Shown: piece after piece, positions 42,948-50,168 of the stretch
Position numbering within the stretch: position 1 is the first letter of the stretch
How the letters are laid out: each line of letters starts with the position of its first letter
Notes under the pieces: model-generated
Told to the model about the DNA's origin: nothing
Database searches by the model: none
Seen by the model: the letters and a program-made list of their open reading frames with translations, nothing else
Made by a program: the position numbers and the translations under genes
NCBI RefSeq assembly: GCF_023806635.1
Contig: NZ_JAMTDQ010000093.1
Span: forward strand, 1 to 62,356
Length of the DNA stretch: 62,356 nt
Direction: 5' to 3'
From: Accumulibacter sp.
Lineage (GTDB): Bacteria; Pseudomonadota; Gammaproteobacteria; Burkholderiales; Rhodocyclaceae

Positions 42948-43511
42948 TCAGGCCGCCCGGCGGCGGACACGAACGCGTACCAGCCATTCACAGGCAAAGA
43001 GCACCCCCATCAGCAGATAGGCGACAAAACCGTTGTATAGCAGCCAGACCTCGCGCGAGGCGAACGTGGTGGCGAGCGAAACGGCGGCGTTGAAGACGAA
43101 GAACGCACACCACACCTGCGTGACCCGGCGGGTATGGAGCACGCCCCAGGGAGGCAGGTCGGGCTCGGAGAGGCGGGCAATACGTTCGATCACCGTTGGT
43201 GGATTCAGCAGGCTGCGGCCAAAGACCGACAGCAGCGCGAGACTGACGACGACGGGGTACAGCAGGAGCAGGAGTTCGTTGTTGCTGGCGACGATTGTGA
43301 GCGTGTAGGCGCCGACGAGCGCGGCGGAGAGACGTTCGCTCGACTTCAGTCTGGCCGCGCAACTGCGCACCGATTGCCATCTCCGCAGCAGCAGCAAGGC
43401 GCCGAGCAGCGCACCGAAGATCCTCGGTTCGAAATGCTGTAGGCCGACATAGACGGCCAATGGGTAGGTGAGTGCGAAACCCACCGCCAATCCATTCGAC
43501 AGGTTCTTCAT
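42948..43511 (-). CDS. Pigment-cluster membrane protein (COG4648-like)
   Basis: The 187-residue protein has four to five hydrophobic helices (about 8-25, 30-42, 62-80, 85-98, 132-175) and a positive C-terminus (RVRVRRRAA). Proteins of this type recur between the ACP and ligase genes of aryl polyene clusters; their activity is not established. Six bases separate it from the ligase gene. Confidence 0.8.
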   Translation of the reverse strand: MKNLSNGLAVGFALTYPLAVYVGLQHFEPRIFGALLGALLLLRRWQSVRSCAARLKSSERLSAALVGAYTLTIVASNNELLLLLYPVVVSLALLSVFGRSLLNPPTVIERIARLSEPDLPPWGVLHTRRVTQVWCAFFVFNAAVSLATTFASREVWLLYNGFVAYLLMGVLFACEWLVRVRVRRRAA

Positions 43512-43531
43512 CGCTGTCCGATCCCGCCCGG

Positions 43532-43777
43532 CTAGGCCGCCATCAGGCGGCGTACGGCAGCAACGACGTCGGCGACCGACCGGATGTCCTTGAAGTCCTG
43601 TGGCTGAATACGCTTGCCAGTGAGCTTCTGCAACTGGATCGCGAGGTCGACAGCGTCGATGCTGTCGAGATCCAAGTCGGCAAACAACTGCGTTTCCGGT
43701 GTGACACGGGTCGCTTCGATTTCGAAGGCGTCATGCAGGATGGTCCGGAGCTTGTCGAGGATTTCCTGGTCGCTCAT
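43532..43777 (-). CDS. Acyl carrier protein (second)
   Basis: The 81-residue ACP has the phosphopantetheine attachment Ser in DLDLDSIDAVDLAIQL. It carries the growing chain as a thioester. It lies 13 bases after the first ACP gene. No phosphopantetheinyl transferase is in the window, so the general cellular enzyme must modify it. Confidence 0.93.
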   Translation of the reverse strand: MSDQEILDKLRTILHDAFEIEATRVTPETQLFADLDLDSIDAVDLAIQLQKLTGKRIQPQDFKDIRSVADVVAAVRRLMAA

Positions 43778-43790
43778 GGCGTTTCTCTCC

Positions 43791-44084
43791 TCAAGGTGTG
43801 TGGGTCAGGCTGCCTTTTCCCTGGTGCCGCACGAGCGCGGCAAGCGATAGGACGTTGCGGAAGTGTTCACGGATACGGCCATCACCGGCTTCGAGTTCGA
43901 TGCCGTACGTCTTCTTCATTGCAATGCCGAGTTCCAGCGCGTCGATGGAATCAAGGCCCAGGCCTTCGCCGAACAGGGGCATATCGCTAGCGATATCCTC
44001 CCCGCTTATGTCCTCGAGGTTCAGTACCTCGATGATGAGGATCTTGATGTCCTGTTCAAGCGTATCCATGGCGTCGTAGTTCAC
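43791..44084 (-). CDS. Acyl carrier protein (first)
   Basis: The 97-residue ACP has the attachment Ser in GLGLDSIDALELGIAM. An internal Met (MDTLEQDIK, at 44069) could be the true start. Characterised aryl polyene systems use two ACPs with distinct roles, matching this tandem pair. It overlaps the acyltransferase gene by 29 bases if the first Met is used. Confidence 0.92.
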   Translation of the reverse strand: MNYDAMDTLEQDIKILIIEVLNLEDISGEDIASDMPLFGEGLGLDSIDALELGIAMKKTYGIELEAGDGRIREHFRNVLSLAALVRHQGKGSLTHTP

Positions 44085-44838
44085 GGGAAAAATGGTCTTG
44101 AAGGGCGTTGGTCAAGTGCCGCGCACGGATGGCTGGCGTTGCCGCCATTGCTGCTTCTTCCTTCACCGTTGCCAGCTGTTCGCCAACGTCCACGCAGAAC
44201 GTGAAGGGGTGTTCCGGGGCAAGCCACCAAGGGGAATGCTTGGTCAATGTGGGCGGATCACAGCCGATCAGAACCGGCAGTATGGTGGCACCGCTTCTCA
44301 GGGCCACATGAGCGGCTCCGCGCTGGAAGCGAGGCACCTGGCCTGGCGTCGTGCGTGTGCCTTCGGGAAAAAGCAGCAGTGTCTCGCCCTGACGCAGTGC
44401 TTCCGCACAGGCTTCGATCACGCCCTCTGGTGAGGCATTGCTGATGTAACCGGCGGCACGGACGATGCCCCAGCAGAAGGGGTTTCGCCAGAGAGCAGCC
44501 TTGACGACGCAGTTGGCCTGCGGCATGAGAGAAATGAGGACGACGACGTCGCAGTAGGTCGGGTGATTGGCCACTACCAGCGTGCCGCGCGCCAGGGCGA
44601 GGCGCCCGGACTCCCGGGTCACCAGACGCATGGAGCCGCTACCGACGAGCGCCCTTATCAATAACCGAAAGCAGAAGCCAATTACGCAGCGGGCCCGCGT
44701 GCGACACTTGACCGCCGGATCGGGCAAGCTCATCAGCAACGGCATCAGCAGGGCCGACATCAGCGTGCCGCCGACAGCGAAGGCAACGAAGCAGAGTACG
44801 GCGACGAGACTGCGCCAGAGGCGCCCTGCCTCCTTCAT
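44056..44838 (-). CDS. 1-acyl-glycerol-3-phosphate acyltransferase-like (PlsC family)
   Basis: The 260-residue membrane-bound acyltransferase has a hydrophobic N-terminus, the catalytic NHPTYCDVVVL (HxxxxD) and the substrate motif FPEGTRTTPGQ. I chose ATG 44838 for its ATGA overlap with the chain-length factor; a start five codons earlier is possible. It likely helps join the polyene to a glycerolipid or sugar lipid. Confidence 0.9.
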   Translation of the reverse strand: MKEAGRLWRSLVAVLCFVAFAVGGTLMSALLMPLLMSLPDPAVKCRTRARCVIGFCFRLLIRALVGSGSMRLVTRESGRLALARGTLVVANHPTYCDVVVLISLMPQANCVVKAALWRNPFCWGIVRAAGYISNASPEGVIEACAEALRQGETLLLFPEGTRTTPGQVPRFQRGAAHVALRSGATILPVLIGCDPPTLTKHSPWWLAPEHPFTFCVDVGEQLATVKEEAAMAATPAIRARHLTNALQDHFSRELRRHGYA

Positions 44839-45494
44839 CGCAGATTCCAGCACCAGTGGTGCCGATCGCTGGTCCAGTCAGCCGAGCCTCGTTCGAGCGC
44901 CCGCAGGCAGGCGTTGGCCTGCAGGGTCGCTGGAGTTCCGACCATGGTGCCCGGACGGAACGCGGTATGCAGACGAGAGCTGGCATCCCCTTGGATCAGC
45001 AGGCCAAGGGCAAAGACCGCTTGGGGATCACCGGACTGCGGGCCGATCGGGTCGGGCGCTGGGGCGTCGGCGTACACGTAGACAAGTGGTTTCGCCGGGC
45101 TCTTCCGGGCACGCAGGTGCGCCTCGAGGAGGCCGTAGCCGAAGCTCTCGACTCCGGCCGCAATGGCCGTAGCCGGCGCTCGGTCGCCGCGGGCGATGGA
45201 GAAGATGCCGGCTGCCGCATTCAGCACCGAAAGGCTGAACAAGGTTGGCGACAGCTCCTCATCGTGCGCCAGGCTGCGCAGCAGCTCGACGGTTCGCGTC
45301 AGTTCCCCGTGGCGAGAGGCGAAGACGAAGGTTGCCGAGGGGCAGCCCTGCGCGCACGCATTGGCCACGTGCAGCGCCCCGCGCGCCAGTGACGACAGCC
45401 GGCGGCGCAGAAGCGGCTCGATGAAGCCGAGCTCAGCCGCCCCGATGCCTGGCCATTGGACCCAGCGTACGATGGGAACATCCCAAGAGATCAT
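44835..45494 (-). CDS. Ketosynthase chain-length factor (ApeC-like)
   Basis: The 219-residue protein matches the short ketoacyl-synthase-like family that acts as chain-length factor: IGAAELGFIEPLLRRRLSSL, LFSLSVLNAAAGIFSIARGD and AIAAGVESFGYGLLEA. The active-site Cys and both His of a working ketosynthase are absent. It should pair with the full ketosynthase at 31889-33082. I chose ATG 45494 (MISWDVPIVRW); a TTG eight codons earlier is possible. Confidence 0.85.
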   Translation of the reverse strand: MISWDVPIVRWVQWPGIGAAELGFIEPLLRRRLSSLARGALHVANACAQGCPSATFVFASRHGELTRTVELLRSLAHDEELSPTLFSLSVLNAAAGIFSIARGDRAPATAIAAGVESFGYGLLEAHLRARKSPAKPLVYVYADAPAPDPIGPQSGDPQAVFALGLLIQGDASSRLHTAFRPGTMVGTPATLQANACLRALERGSADWTSDRHHWCWNLR

Positions 45495-45533
45495 GGCTGC
45501 GCTCGGCGGTGCTGCCAAAATGTGGCAGACGAC

Positions 45534-45962
45534 CTAGAGCCTGTTCAGCTCCATCCGGATCGCATCGCGCAGCTCCGCGACCCAGCGGTTGTAGTAGGGG
45601 TGGATGATACGGACGTGCGTGTTCGGATCATGCGAATAGTTCATGTTCGTGCTGTCGTGATACACGATCGAATATGTCTGCGGTGAATAGGTGATGGCGA
45701 CGACAACAGTGTGTTTGCCGCGCACATTGAGTACGGCTTGCAGGCCACCGCCGTTTGGCGCGCCGGATACCTGCCAGCTATGCGACTGTGCTGCCGCAGT
45801 GATGGCCTGCCTGACCTGTTCGACCGTCAAAGCCTTTCCACTACTGGTCAGCACCGCGTTGTCGGGGTAATCGACGATCGGGACGGACTGACGCGCCTGG
45901 GCGAACAGAGGAACGATCAGCAAAGCGATCATGGCAAGAACTCGAACAATTGTCGCTTGCAT
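45534..45962 (-). CDS. Exported hypothetical protein, first gene of the pigment cluster
   Basis: The 142-residue protein has a signal peptide (MQATIVRVLAMIALLIVPLF, cleavage near AQA). The mature part contains VVVAITYSPQTYSIVYHDST and IIHPYYNRWVAELRDAI. This last motif recurs in small periplasmic hypothetical proteins of Gram-negative bacteria, with no known activity. It begins 40 bases before the chain-length factor on the same strand and is probably the promoter-proximal gene. Confidence 0.75.
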   Translation of the reverse strand: MQATIVRVLAMIALLIVPLFAQARQSVPIVDYPDNAVLTSSGKALTVEQVRQAITAAAQSHSWQVSGAPNGGGLQAVLNVRGKHTVVVAITYSPQTYSIVYHDSTNMNYSHDPNTHVRIIHPYYNRWVAELRDAIRMELNRL

Positions 45963-46635
45963 TCTTCAACCCCCCCGGTCGGATCGTGGCTAATATTCTA
46001 TGCTACATCTTAGGATTCACGCGACTCTTCTTCAAGGAAACAAGGACAGCCGTGACGCATGACCCTGCCGAATCGGGCCCGTTCGCCGGACAACCCTCCG
46101 CTTTCGCCGTTGGCGCGGTCAGATCGCGGCCGGCTGGCGGCCAGTGAGCGCTGGGTGGGCGGCTGACGTGCCGTGCGTGCAGAAGCTGTCGCGGCTTTCA
46201 GGATCTCTGGTGCGATCGCGTGCGAGGCTTTCCTAGCACCTTGAACGCTGCGTCGAAGGGTTCCCGGGGGGCGGCCATTCGAGTTGCCCGCGGCGCCCGA
46301 CCAGAGCGCAGGAAGCCCGTGCCGAAAGCGATGGAGGCCCGGCTGGGCGCCGCCGCCCCCCCCCCCCCGGGCAGTTCGCCACCAGCGGCAGGTTCAGCGA
46401 GCGCGGCTTCATACGGCAGGGTCCGAGCAACGAGTTGCAGATCCGCCGAAAGGATGGCGCCGGTATGGACGCGTTGTTCCATTGCGCAGATGTCCACGGT
46501 CAGGCCGGCATGGATGACTTGGGCCTGCATCGCCGTCCACATGATTGGGCATCTCACGCCATCGCGAACAGCGTTTCAGCGCGGTGGCAAGCACCCGGGG
46601 CACGACCTGCAGCACGATCGTGAGCAGTGCAGCAG
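45963..46635. other. Intergenic stretch upstream of the pigment cluster
   Basis: An AT-rich patch at about 45990-46020 (TAATATTCTATGCTACATC on the plus strand) is the likely promoter region of the minus-strand pigment cluster, with TATTAG as a possible -10. The rest is GC-rich, carries no gene I can support, and includes the 13-base C run at 46356-46368. Confidence 0.4.
46356..46368. repeat. Homopolymer of 13 C
   Basis: Thirteen consecutive C residues lie in a region without a supported gene, inside a minus-strand open frame (46198-46557) of unknown nature. It is the longest homopolymer I noticed in the window. Confidence 0.85.
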
Positions 46636-47898
46636 TCACTGAGCACTGGCCTGCATCTCCAGGATACGCCGGTAAGTGGCAATCACGACAGGACTGTTGA
46701 GAATGGATGTGTGGGTCTCGGTGAAGCCGAGGACCTCCCTCGCGTCGCGAACCGCGTCGGCGTGCAGTTGGCTCGACACGGCGATGGTGCCGTCGGTTGC
46801 CCTTTCGAAGGGCTGCGCGGGGTCGGTTTGAGCATAGAGCAGGTAATGCGCGGTTGCAGCAGGGAGCGGCCTGGCGAACATCGCCCGCTGGAACTCGCTC
46901 TCGGTTTGCATATCGACCCATGACGGAACGACCACAGGCGAGCGAGCGACGCCCATGGCCGCCGCTCGGTGGCCCCGCCACGGAGTGACCATTGACACGA
47001 ATACCGGCACCGGGCCACCGTAGCGCTGGATGAAGTCGCGCGCGAGCAGGCCACCCATGCTGTGCGCGGTCACGTAGAGGCGGTCGAAGCCGTACTCCCG
47101 CTGCATTGCCGTGACGCAGCGCTCCATTACCGCGACGGAGTTTGCGAGCCGCTGTCCGGACGGATAGACGAACACCCAGGGTTGGTAGAGCGAATGGTCA
47201 AGCGCTTCGATCAGGGCGCGCCACTCCCACGGGTTGCCACCAGCACCGCTGACAAACAGCACAGGTACCCGATTCGGGTCATACGGCGCGAGCATAAAGA
47301 TGCCAATGCCGACATTGGTCAGAAACTCGAATGGCTGCCACAGTCCCATGCGCCCACTCGTGGCCGAGAGCCGTTCGTCGTCCAGGTCCGTCACCTCGCC
47401 GACCCAAACCGGAAGCTCCTGGCGTTCAATCTTTGCCAGTGCCCGCAGCTCGGAGGCGATCGCGTGATCGACACGGCCGGTCCGCATGAGCGTGAGGTTG
47501 ATCTTGGCTATCCCCGTCCACCCCCGCGCCACGATGACGGTGTTCGGCGAGGCCACTGCAGGCTCGTCATCGTCCAAGCGGAGATTGTGGTTCCGGTCCG
47601 CGAAGGCCACGATGACGTAACGCTTGCCGACAACGAGCCGCATGAGAAAGTCATGCCGGGTCGCTAGGTGCACATGGTTCTCTGCGATCCACGTGTCGCC
47701 ATCTTCCCGCAATCCGACAACCACAATGGCGGAGTCTTCGCTCTCGTCATGAAACACCTTGCCGGCAACGCCCCCGGCCGCCGCGCCCGCCGTCAGGTCC
47801 CTGTGCAATGCCACCAGATTGCAGGAAGCAAGAACGAGAAGCATCGCGGCCACCCCGCCGGCGGTGAATGACCTGGTCCAACCCCTGTCGTTGCGCAC
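46636..47898 (-). CDS. Alpha/beta-hydrolase lipoprotein
   Basis: The 420-residue protein begins with a lipoprotein signal ending LLVLASC (Cys26), so it is probably outer-membrane anchored. After an N-terminal beta-rich part (about 40-170) comes a lipase-like alpha/beta-hydrolase fold with an oxyanion region VLFVSGAGGNPWEW and nucleophile Ser in YVTAHSMGGLLARDF; the final His is likely in FTETHTSIL. The substrate is unknown. It stands alone, transcribed away from the plus-strand MNT gene. Confidence 0.85.
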   Translation of the reverse strand: MRNDRGWTRSFTAGGVAAMLLVLASCNLVALHRDLTAGAAAGGVAGKVFHDESEDSAIVVVGLREDGDTWIAENHVHLATRHDFLMRLVVGKRYVIVAFADRNHNLRLDDDEPAVASPNTVIVARGWTGIAKINLTLMRTGRVDHAIASELRALAKIERQELPVWVGEVTDLDDERLSATSGRMGLWQPFEFLTNVGIGIFMLAPYDPNRVPVLFVSGAGGNPWEWRALIEALDHSLYQPWVFVYPSGQRLANSVAVMERCVTAMQREYGFDRLYVTAHSMGGLLARDFIQRYGGPVPVFVSMVTPWRGHRAAAMGVARSPVVVPSWVDMQTESEFQRAMFARPLPAATAHYLLYAQTDPAQPFERATDGTIAVSSQLHADAVRDAREVLGFTETHTSILNSPVVIATYRRILEMQASAQ

Positions 47899-48092
47899 GC
47901 CAAGCTCCCTTCGGTGGTTCAGCTCTCTGAGTTCAACCGTGGTGCCGGCAGGTCCCCAGCTTCAATGCAGCGACAGCCTTCAAGGCTCGGGGTGATTTTG
48001 TGCCGCACGGCACGTTCCACCGCCAAGCGAAGGACGAGAAATCCAACGGTACCGGAACGAGTATATGAGCCTTCGTCAACCCGCGTCAATGA

Positions 48093-48209
48093 CGCGTTTT
48101 CGGGGCCAGGTTCGACATTGACGCTGTTTGCTGACGAACCCTATACTCTGGCCGCTGCCGTTGGATTCCCTGTCCGCACGGGTGAAGTGCAGCGGACACC
48201 GGACCGACG
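48093..48209 (+). repeat. Promoter-bearing repeat, copy A
   Basis: This 117-base stretch matches 49605-49719 almost base for base. Both contain CGTTTTCGGGGCC, then TTCGACATTGACGCTGTTTG, then CTATACTC, and end near AGTGAAGTGCAGCGGACA. Inside is a sigma70 promoter (TTGACG 48118-48123, 18 bases, TATACT 48142-48147). It drives toward the MNT gene. Confidence 0.85.
48118..48147 (+). promoter_or_regulatory. Near-consensus sigma70 promoter in repeat copy A
   Basis: TTGACG and TATACT are separated by 18 bases, each one mismatch from consensus. The MNT start codon is 90 bases downstream. Confidence 0.65.
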
Positions 48210-48236
48210 TACCCGGTTGATGGAGAGAGTGGCGCC

Positions 48237-48566
48237 ATGATCGACATGCAGGACATCCTGGCGGCTGCCCGGCGATTGGTCGCTGCCGCCAGTTCGCCAA
48301 GTCGGGTCATCCTGTTCGGCTCCCATGCGCGGGGTATTGCCACCGAGGATTCCGACCTGGACCTGATGGTCATCGAGAAGGAACTGCCGGACAAGGCGGC
48401 AGAATACCTGCGCCTGCGCGGCGCGCTGGGCCGGATCGCGCCCGGCGTGGGCGTCGATCTGTTGCTCTATCCCCTGGCCGAATTCGAGCGACGCAGCCAG
48501 GTTCCGGGAACGGTCCTCCATGAGGCGCGCGTCGACGGCAAGGTGCTGCATGACGCCCTTCATTGA
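48237..48566 (+). CDS. MNT-type minimal nucleotidyltransferase
   Basis: The 109-residue protein has the polymerase-beta-like motif LFGSHARGIATEDSDLDLMV (GSxxRG and DxD) with a third Asp in GVGVDLLLY, so it looks active. In HEPN/MNT pairs this protein adds AMP to, and silences, the HEPN ribonuclease. GGAGAGAG lies 8 bases before the ATG. The partner gene begins inside its end but is broken. Confidence 0.88.
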   Translation: MIDMQDILAAARRLVAAASSPSRVILFGSHARGIATEDSDLDLMVIEKELPDKAAEYLRLRGALGRIAPGVGVDLLLYPLAEFERRSQVPGTVLHEARVDGKVLHDALH

Positions 48567-48632
48567 AGAAGCGCGGCGCCTGCTGAGTCTGGCTCGGGGC
48601 GATTACGCGGCGTTCGCCGTTCTTCGCGCGCC
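48550..48632 (+). pseudogene. Truncated HEPN partner gene
   Basis: ATG 48550 overlaps the MNT stop and gives MTPFIEEARRLLSLARGDYA then AFAVLR, the first helix of HEPN proteins. After that the frame loses similarity (APQRADLCTRR) and the RxxxxH catalytic motif is missing. The Uma2 gene begins at 48708, so most of the HEPN gene has been deleted. Confidence 0.55.
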
Positions 48633-48707
48633 TCAGCGAGCGGATCTCTGTACAAGGCGGAGTGCGCTGCCAGTATGGAGCCTTCATGGCGCAGGGAGGA
48701 TCTCGCG

Positions 48708-49280
48708 ATGCAGCACGGCAGAGTGATCCGTTGGACCGAGAGCGACTATCTGCGCGCCGAGCGCGAGGCGGTGGTGCGGCATGAGTATGTCGCCGGACAG
48801 CTTTTCGCCATGGCCGGCGGCAGCAAGGCTCACAACACGATTGCCCTGAACATTGCGGCGCGCCTGCGAACGCACTTGCGCGGCCGCCCGTGCCGTGCGT
48901 TCATAGCCGACATGAAAGTGCGCGTCGAGGGCGCGCGCAGCTATTACTATCCGGATGTCGTCGTGACGTGCCAGGCGGCAGACCTGTCGCCGGCCAGTCC
49001 GAGGGACTATTTGACGGCCCCTTCGTTGATCGTCGAAGTTCTCTCGGCGAGCACGGAAACCATCGACCGTCGGGAGAAGCTGCTGGCGTACGCGCAACTG
49101 CCGGGGCGTCTCGAGTACGTGCTGGTGGACAGCGCCAGCCGGCGGGTCGACATCTATCGTCAGGAGGAAGACGGCGAAATGGTGCTCGAGATTCCGGCGC
49201 AGGATGAACTCGTCCATCTCGACAGCGTGCGGCTTGCATTGACTTTCGAAGAAATCTACGAGGAATCCGGCATCGACTGA
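48708..49280 (+). CDS. Uma2 family (DUF820) PD-(D/E)xK nuclease-like protein
   Basis: The 190-residue protein has the Uma2 pattern: GQLFAMAGGSKAHNTIALNI, then RSYYYPDVVVTC with the acidic active-site residue, SLIVEVLSAST with the E, and RREKLLAY with the K. The role of the family is uncertain, although the fold is that of restriction nucleases. I chose ATG 48708 behind GGGAGGA. It follows the broken HEPN gene and precedes the duplicated cobB end. Confidence 0.85.
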   Translation: MQHGRVIRWTESDYLRAEREAVVRHEYVAGQLFAMAGGSKAHNTIALNIAARLRTHLRGRPCRAFIADMKVRVEGARSYYYPDVVVTCQAADLSPASPRDYLTAPSLIVEVLSASTETIDRREKLLAYAQLPGRLEYVLVDSASRRVDIYRQEEDGEMVLEIPAQDELVHLDSVRLALTFEEIYEESGID

Positions 49281-49390
49281 AGGCGCTGCCGTGCGCGGCG
49301 CCGGCGATTGCGCGGTGCGCCGTGGCGGCTGGGGAATGACTCGCCTGGCGGCGCGGGACCGCTGCGATGAGGGAAATGGTCGTCTGGCCT

Positions 49391-49577
49391 TCCCGGCGGC
49401 GTGACCCGCGTGCGTGTTCTGCATGCGGCGAGCGGCTGGTAGAGCCGATTGGGATTCCTGGCGTGGCGGGACGGGGAATCCTGCACGATCATGCGTCGGG
49501 AGACGACGCCGGAAAGCGGCTGCAAGGATCAGCCGTTGGCGCCGAAGAGGCGGGCGACCGCTGGCGGGTTGCCGGGG
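49391..49577 (+). repeat. Direct repeat containing the cobB 3' end, copy 1
   Basis: The 187 bases match 56264-56449 at most positions (about 85-90 per cent by eye). The last 49 (49529-49577), read on the minus strand, encode SPGNPPAVARLFGANG and a stop, almost the same as the CobB C-terminus. With copy 2 it brackets the Cus cassette. Confidence 0.85.
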
Positions 49578-49604
49578 CTGAGGAGCGAGGCGCTCCATGG
49601 ACGA

Positions 49605-49719
49605 CGTTTTCGGGGCCGGGTTCGACATTGACGCTGTTTGCTGACGGACCCTATACTCGGGTCGCTGCCGTTGGATGCCTTGTCCGCCAGAGTGAAGTGC
49701 AGCGGACAGCGGACCGCCG
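49605..49719 (+). repeat. Promoter-bearing repeat, copy B
   Basis: This is the second copy of the element at 48093-48209, with the same -35 and -10 and the same spacing (TTGACG 49628-49633, TATACT 49652-49657). It lies just upstream of the cusF-like gene. Confidence 0.85.
49628..49657 (+). promoter_or_regulatory. Near-consensus sigma70 promoter in repeat copy B, for the Cus operon
   Basis: TTGACG, 18 bases, TATACT. The Cus genes start about 120 bases downstream on the same strand. No CusR/CopR-type box was recognised. Confidence 0.6.
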
Positions 49720-49777
49720 CACCAACGCCTACCCTCTCCACGGGCGCCCCTGACCGATCGAGAAAGGAGTACGACCC

Positions 49778-50122
49778 ATCCAGACCCGCCTCTCCCTGCT
49801 GCTCGCCGCTGCCCTGTTCGCCGCCCCTGCCGCCGCCGTCGCAGCCGCGGCCGACCACTCCGGCCACGGCGCGCCGTCCGACAGGGCTGCGCCCGTTTCC
49901 GCCATGGCGGACGGCGAAGTGCGCCGCATCGACGGCGCCGCCGGCTCCGTGACACGCGGGCACGGCCCGATCGCGAACCTTGGCATGCCGGCGATGACGA
50001 TGACCTTCGCGGTCATTCCCAACGGTGCCCTCGACAAGCTAAAGGTCGGCGACAAGGCGAAGTTCGTCGCCGAGGACCGCTCGGGCAACACCGTCATCAC
50101 GGAGATGGAGCCTGCCCGCTGA
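49778..50122 (+). CDS. cusF: CusF-like periplasmic copper-binding protein, apparent ATC start
   Basis: The 114 codons begin at ATC 49778, 8 bases after AGGAG, and encode a signal peptide (QTRLSLLLAAALFAAPAAA) before the CusF fold GEVRRIDGAAGSV. There is no ATG, GTG or TTG between the upstream in-frame TGA (49751) and ATG 49904, which would drop the signal peptide. The metal-site residues are His62, Met70, Met73 and Met75; E. coli CusF has Trp in place of Met70. CusF passes Cu(I)/Ag(I) to CusB/CusA. Conservative annotation would use ATG 49904. Confidence 0.75.
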   Translation: MQTRLSLLLAAALFAAPAAAVAAAADHSGHGAPSDRAAPVSAMADGEVRRIDGAAGSVTRGHGPIANLGMPAMTMTFAVIPNGALDKLKVGDKAKFVAEDRSGNTVITEMEPAR

Positions 50123-50168
50123 GCGCAGGATCCGCCATCCGGGTCGCGCGTCCCGAAAGGATCTGCCC

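Noticed and set aside
46198-46557. Minus-strand 119-codon frame containing the C run
   Set aside because: No family likeness; the frame depends on the exact homopolymer length and is kept only as part of the C-run finding.
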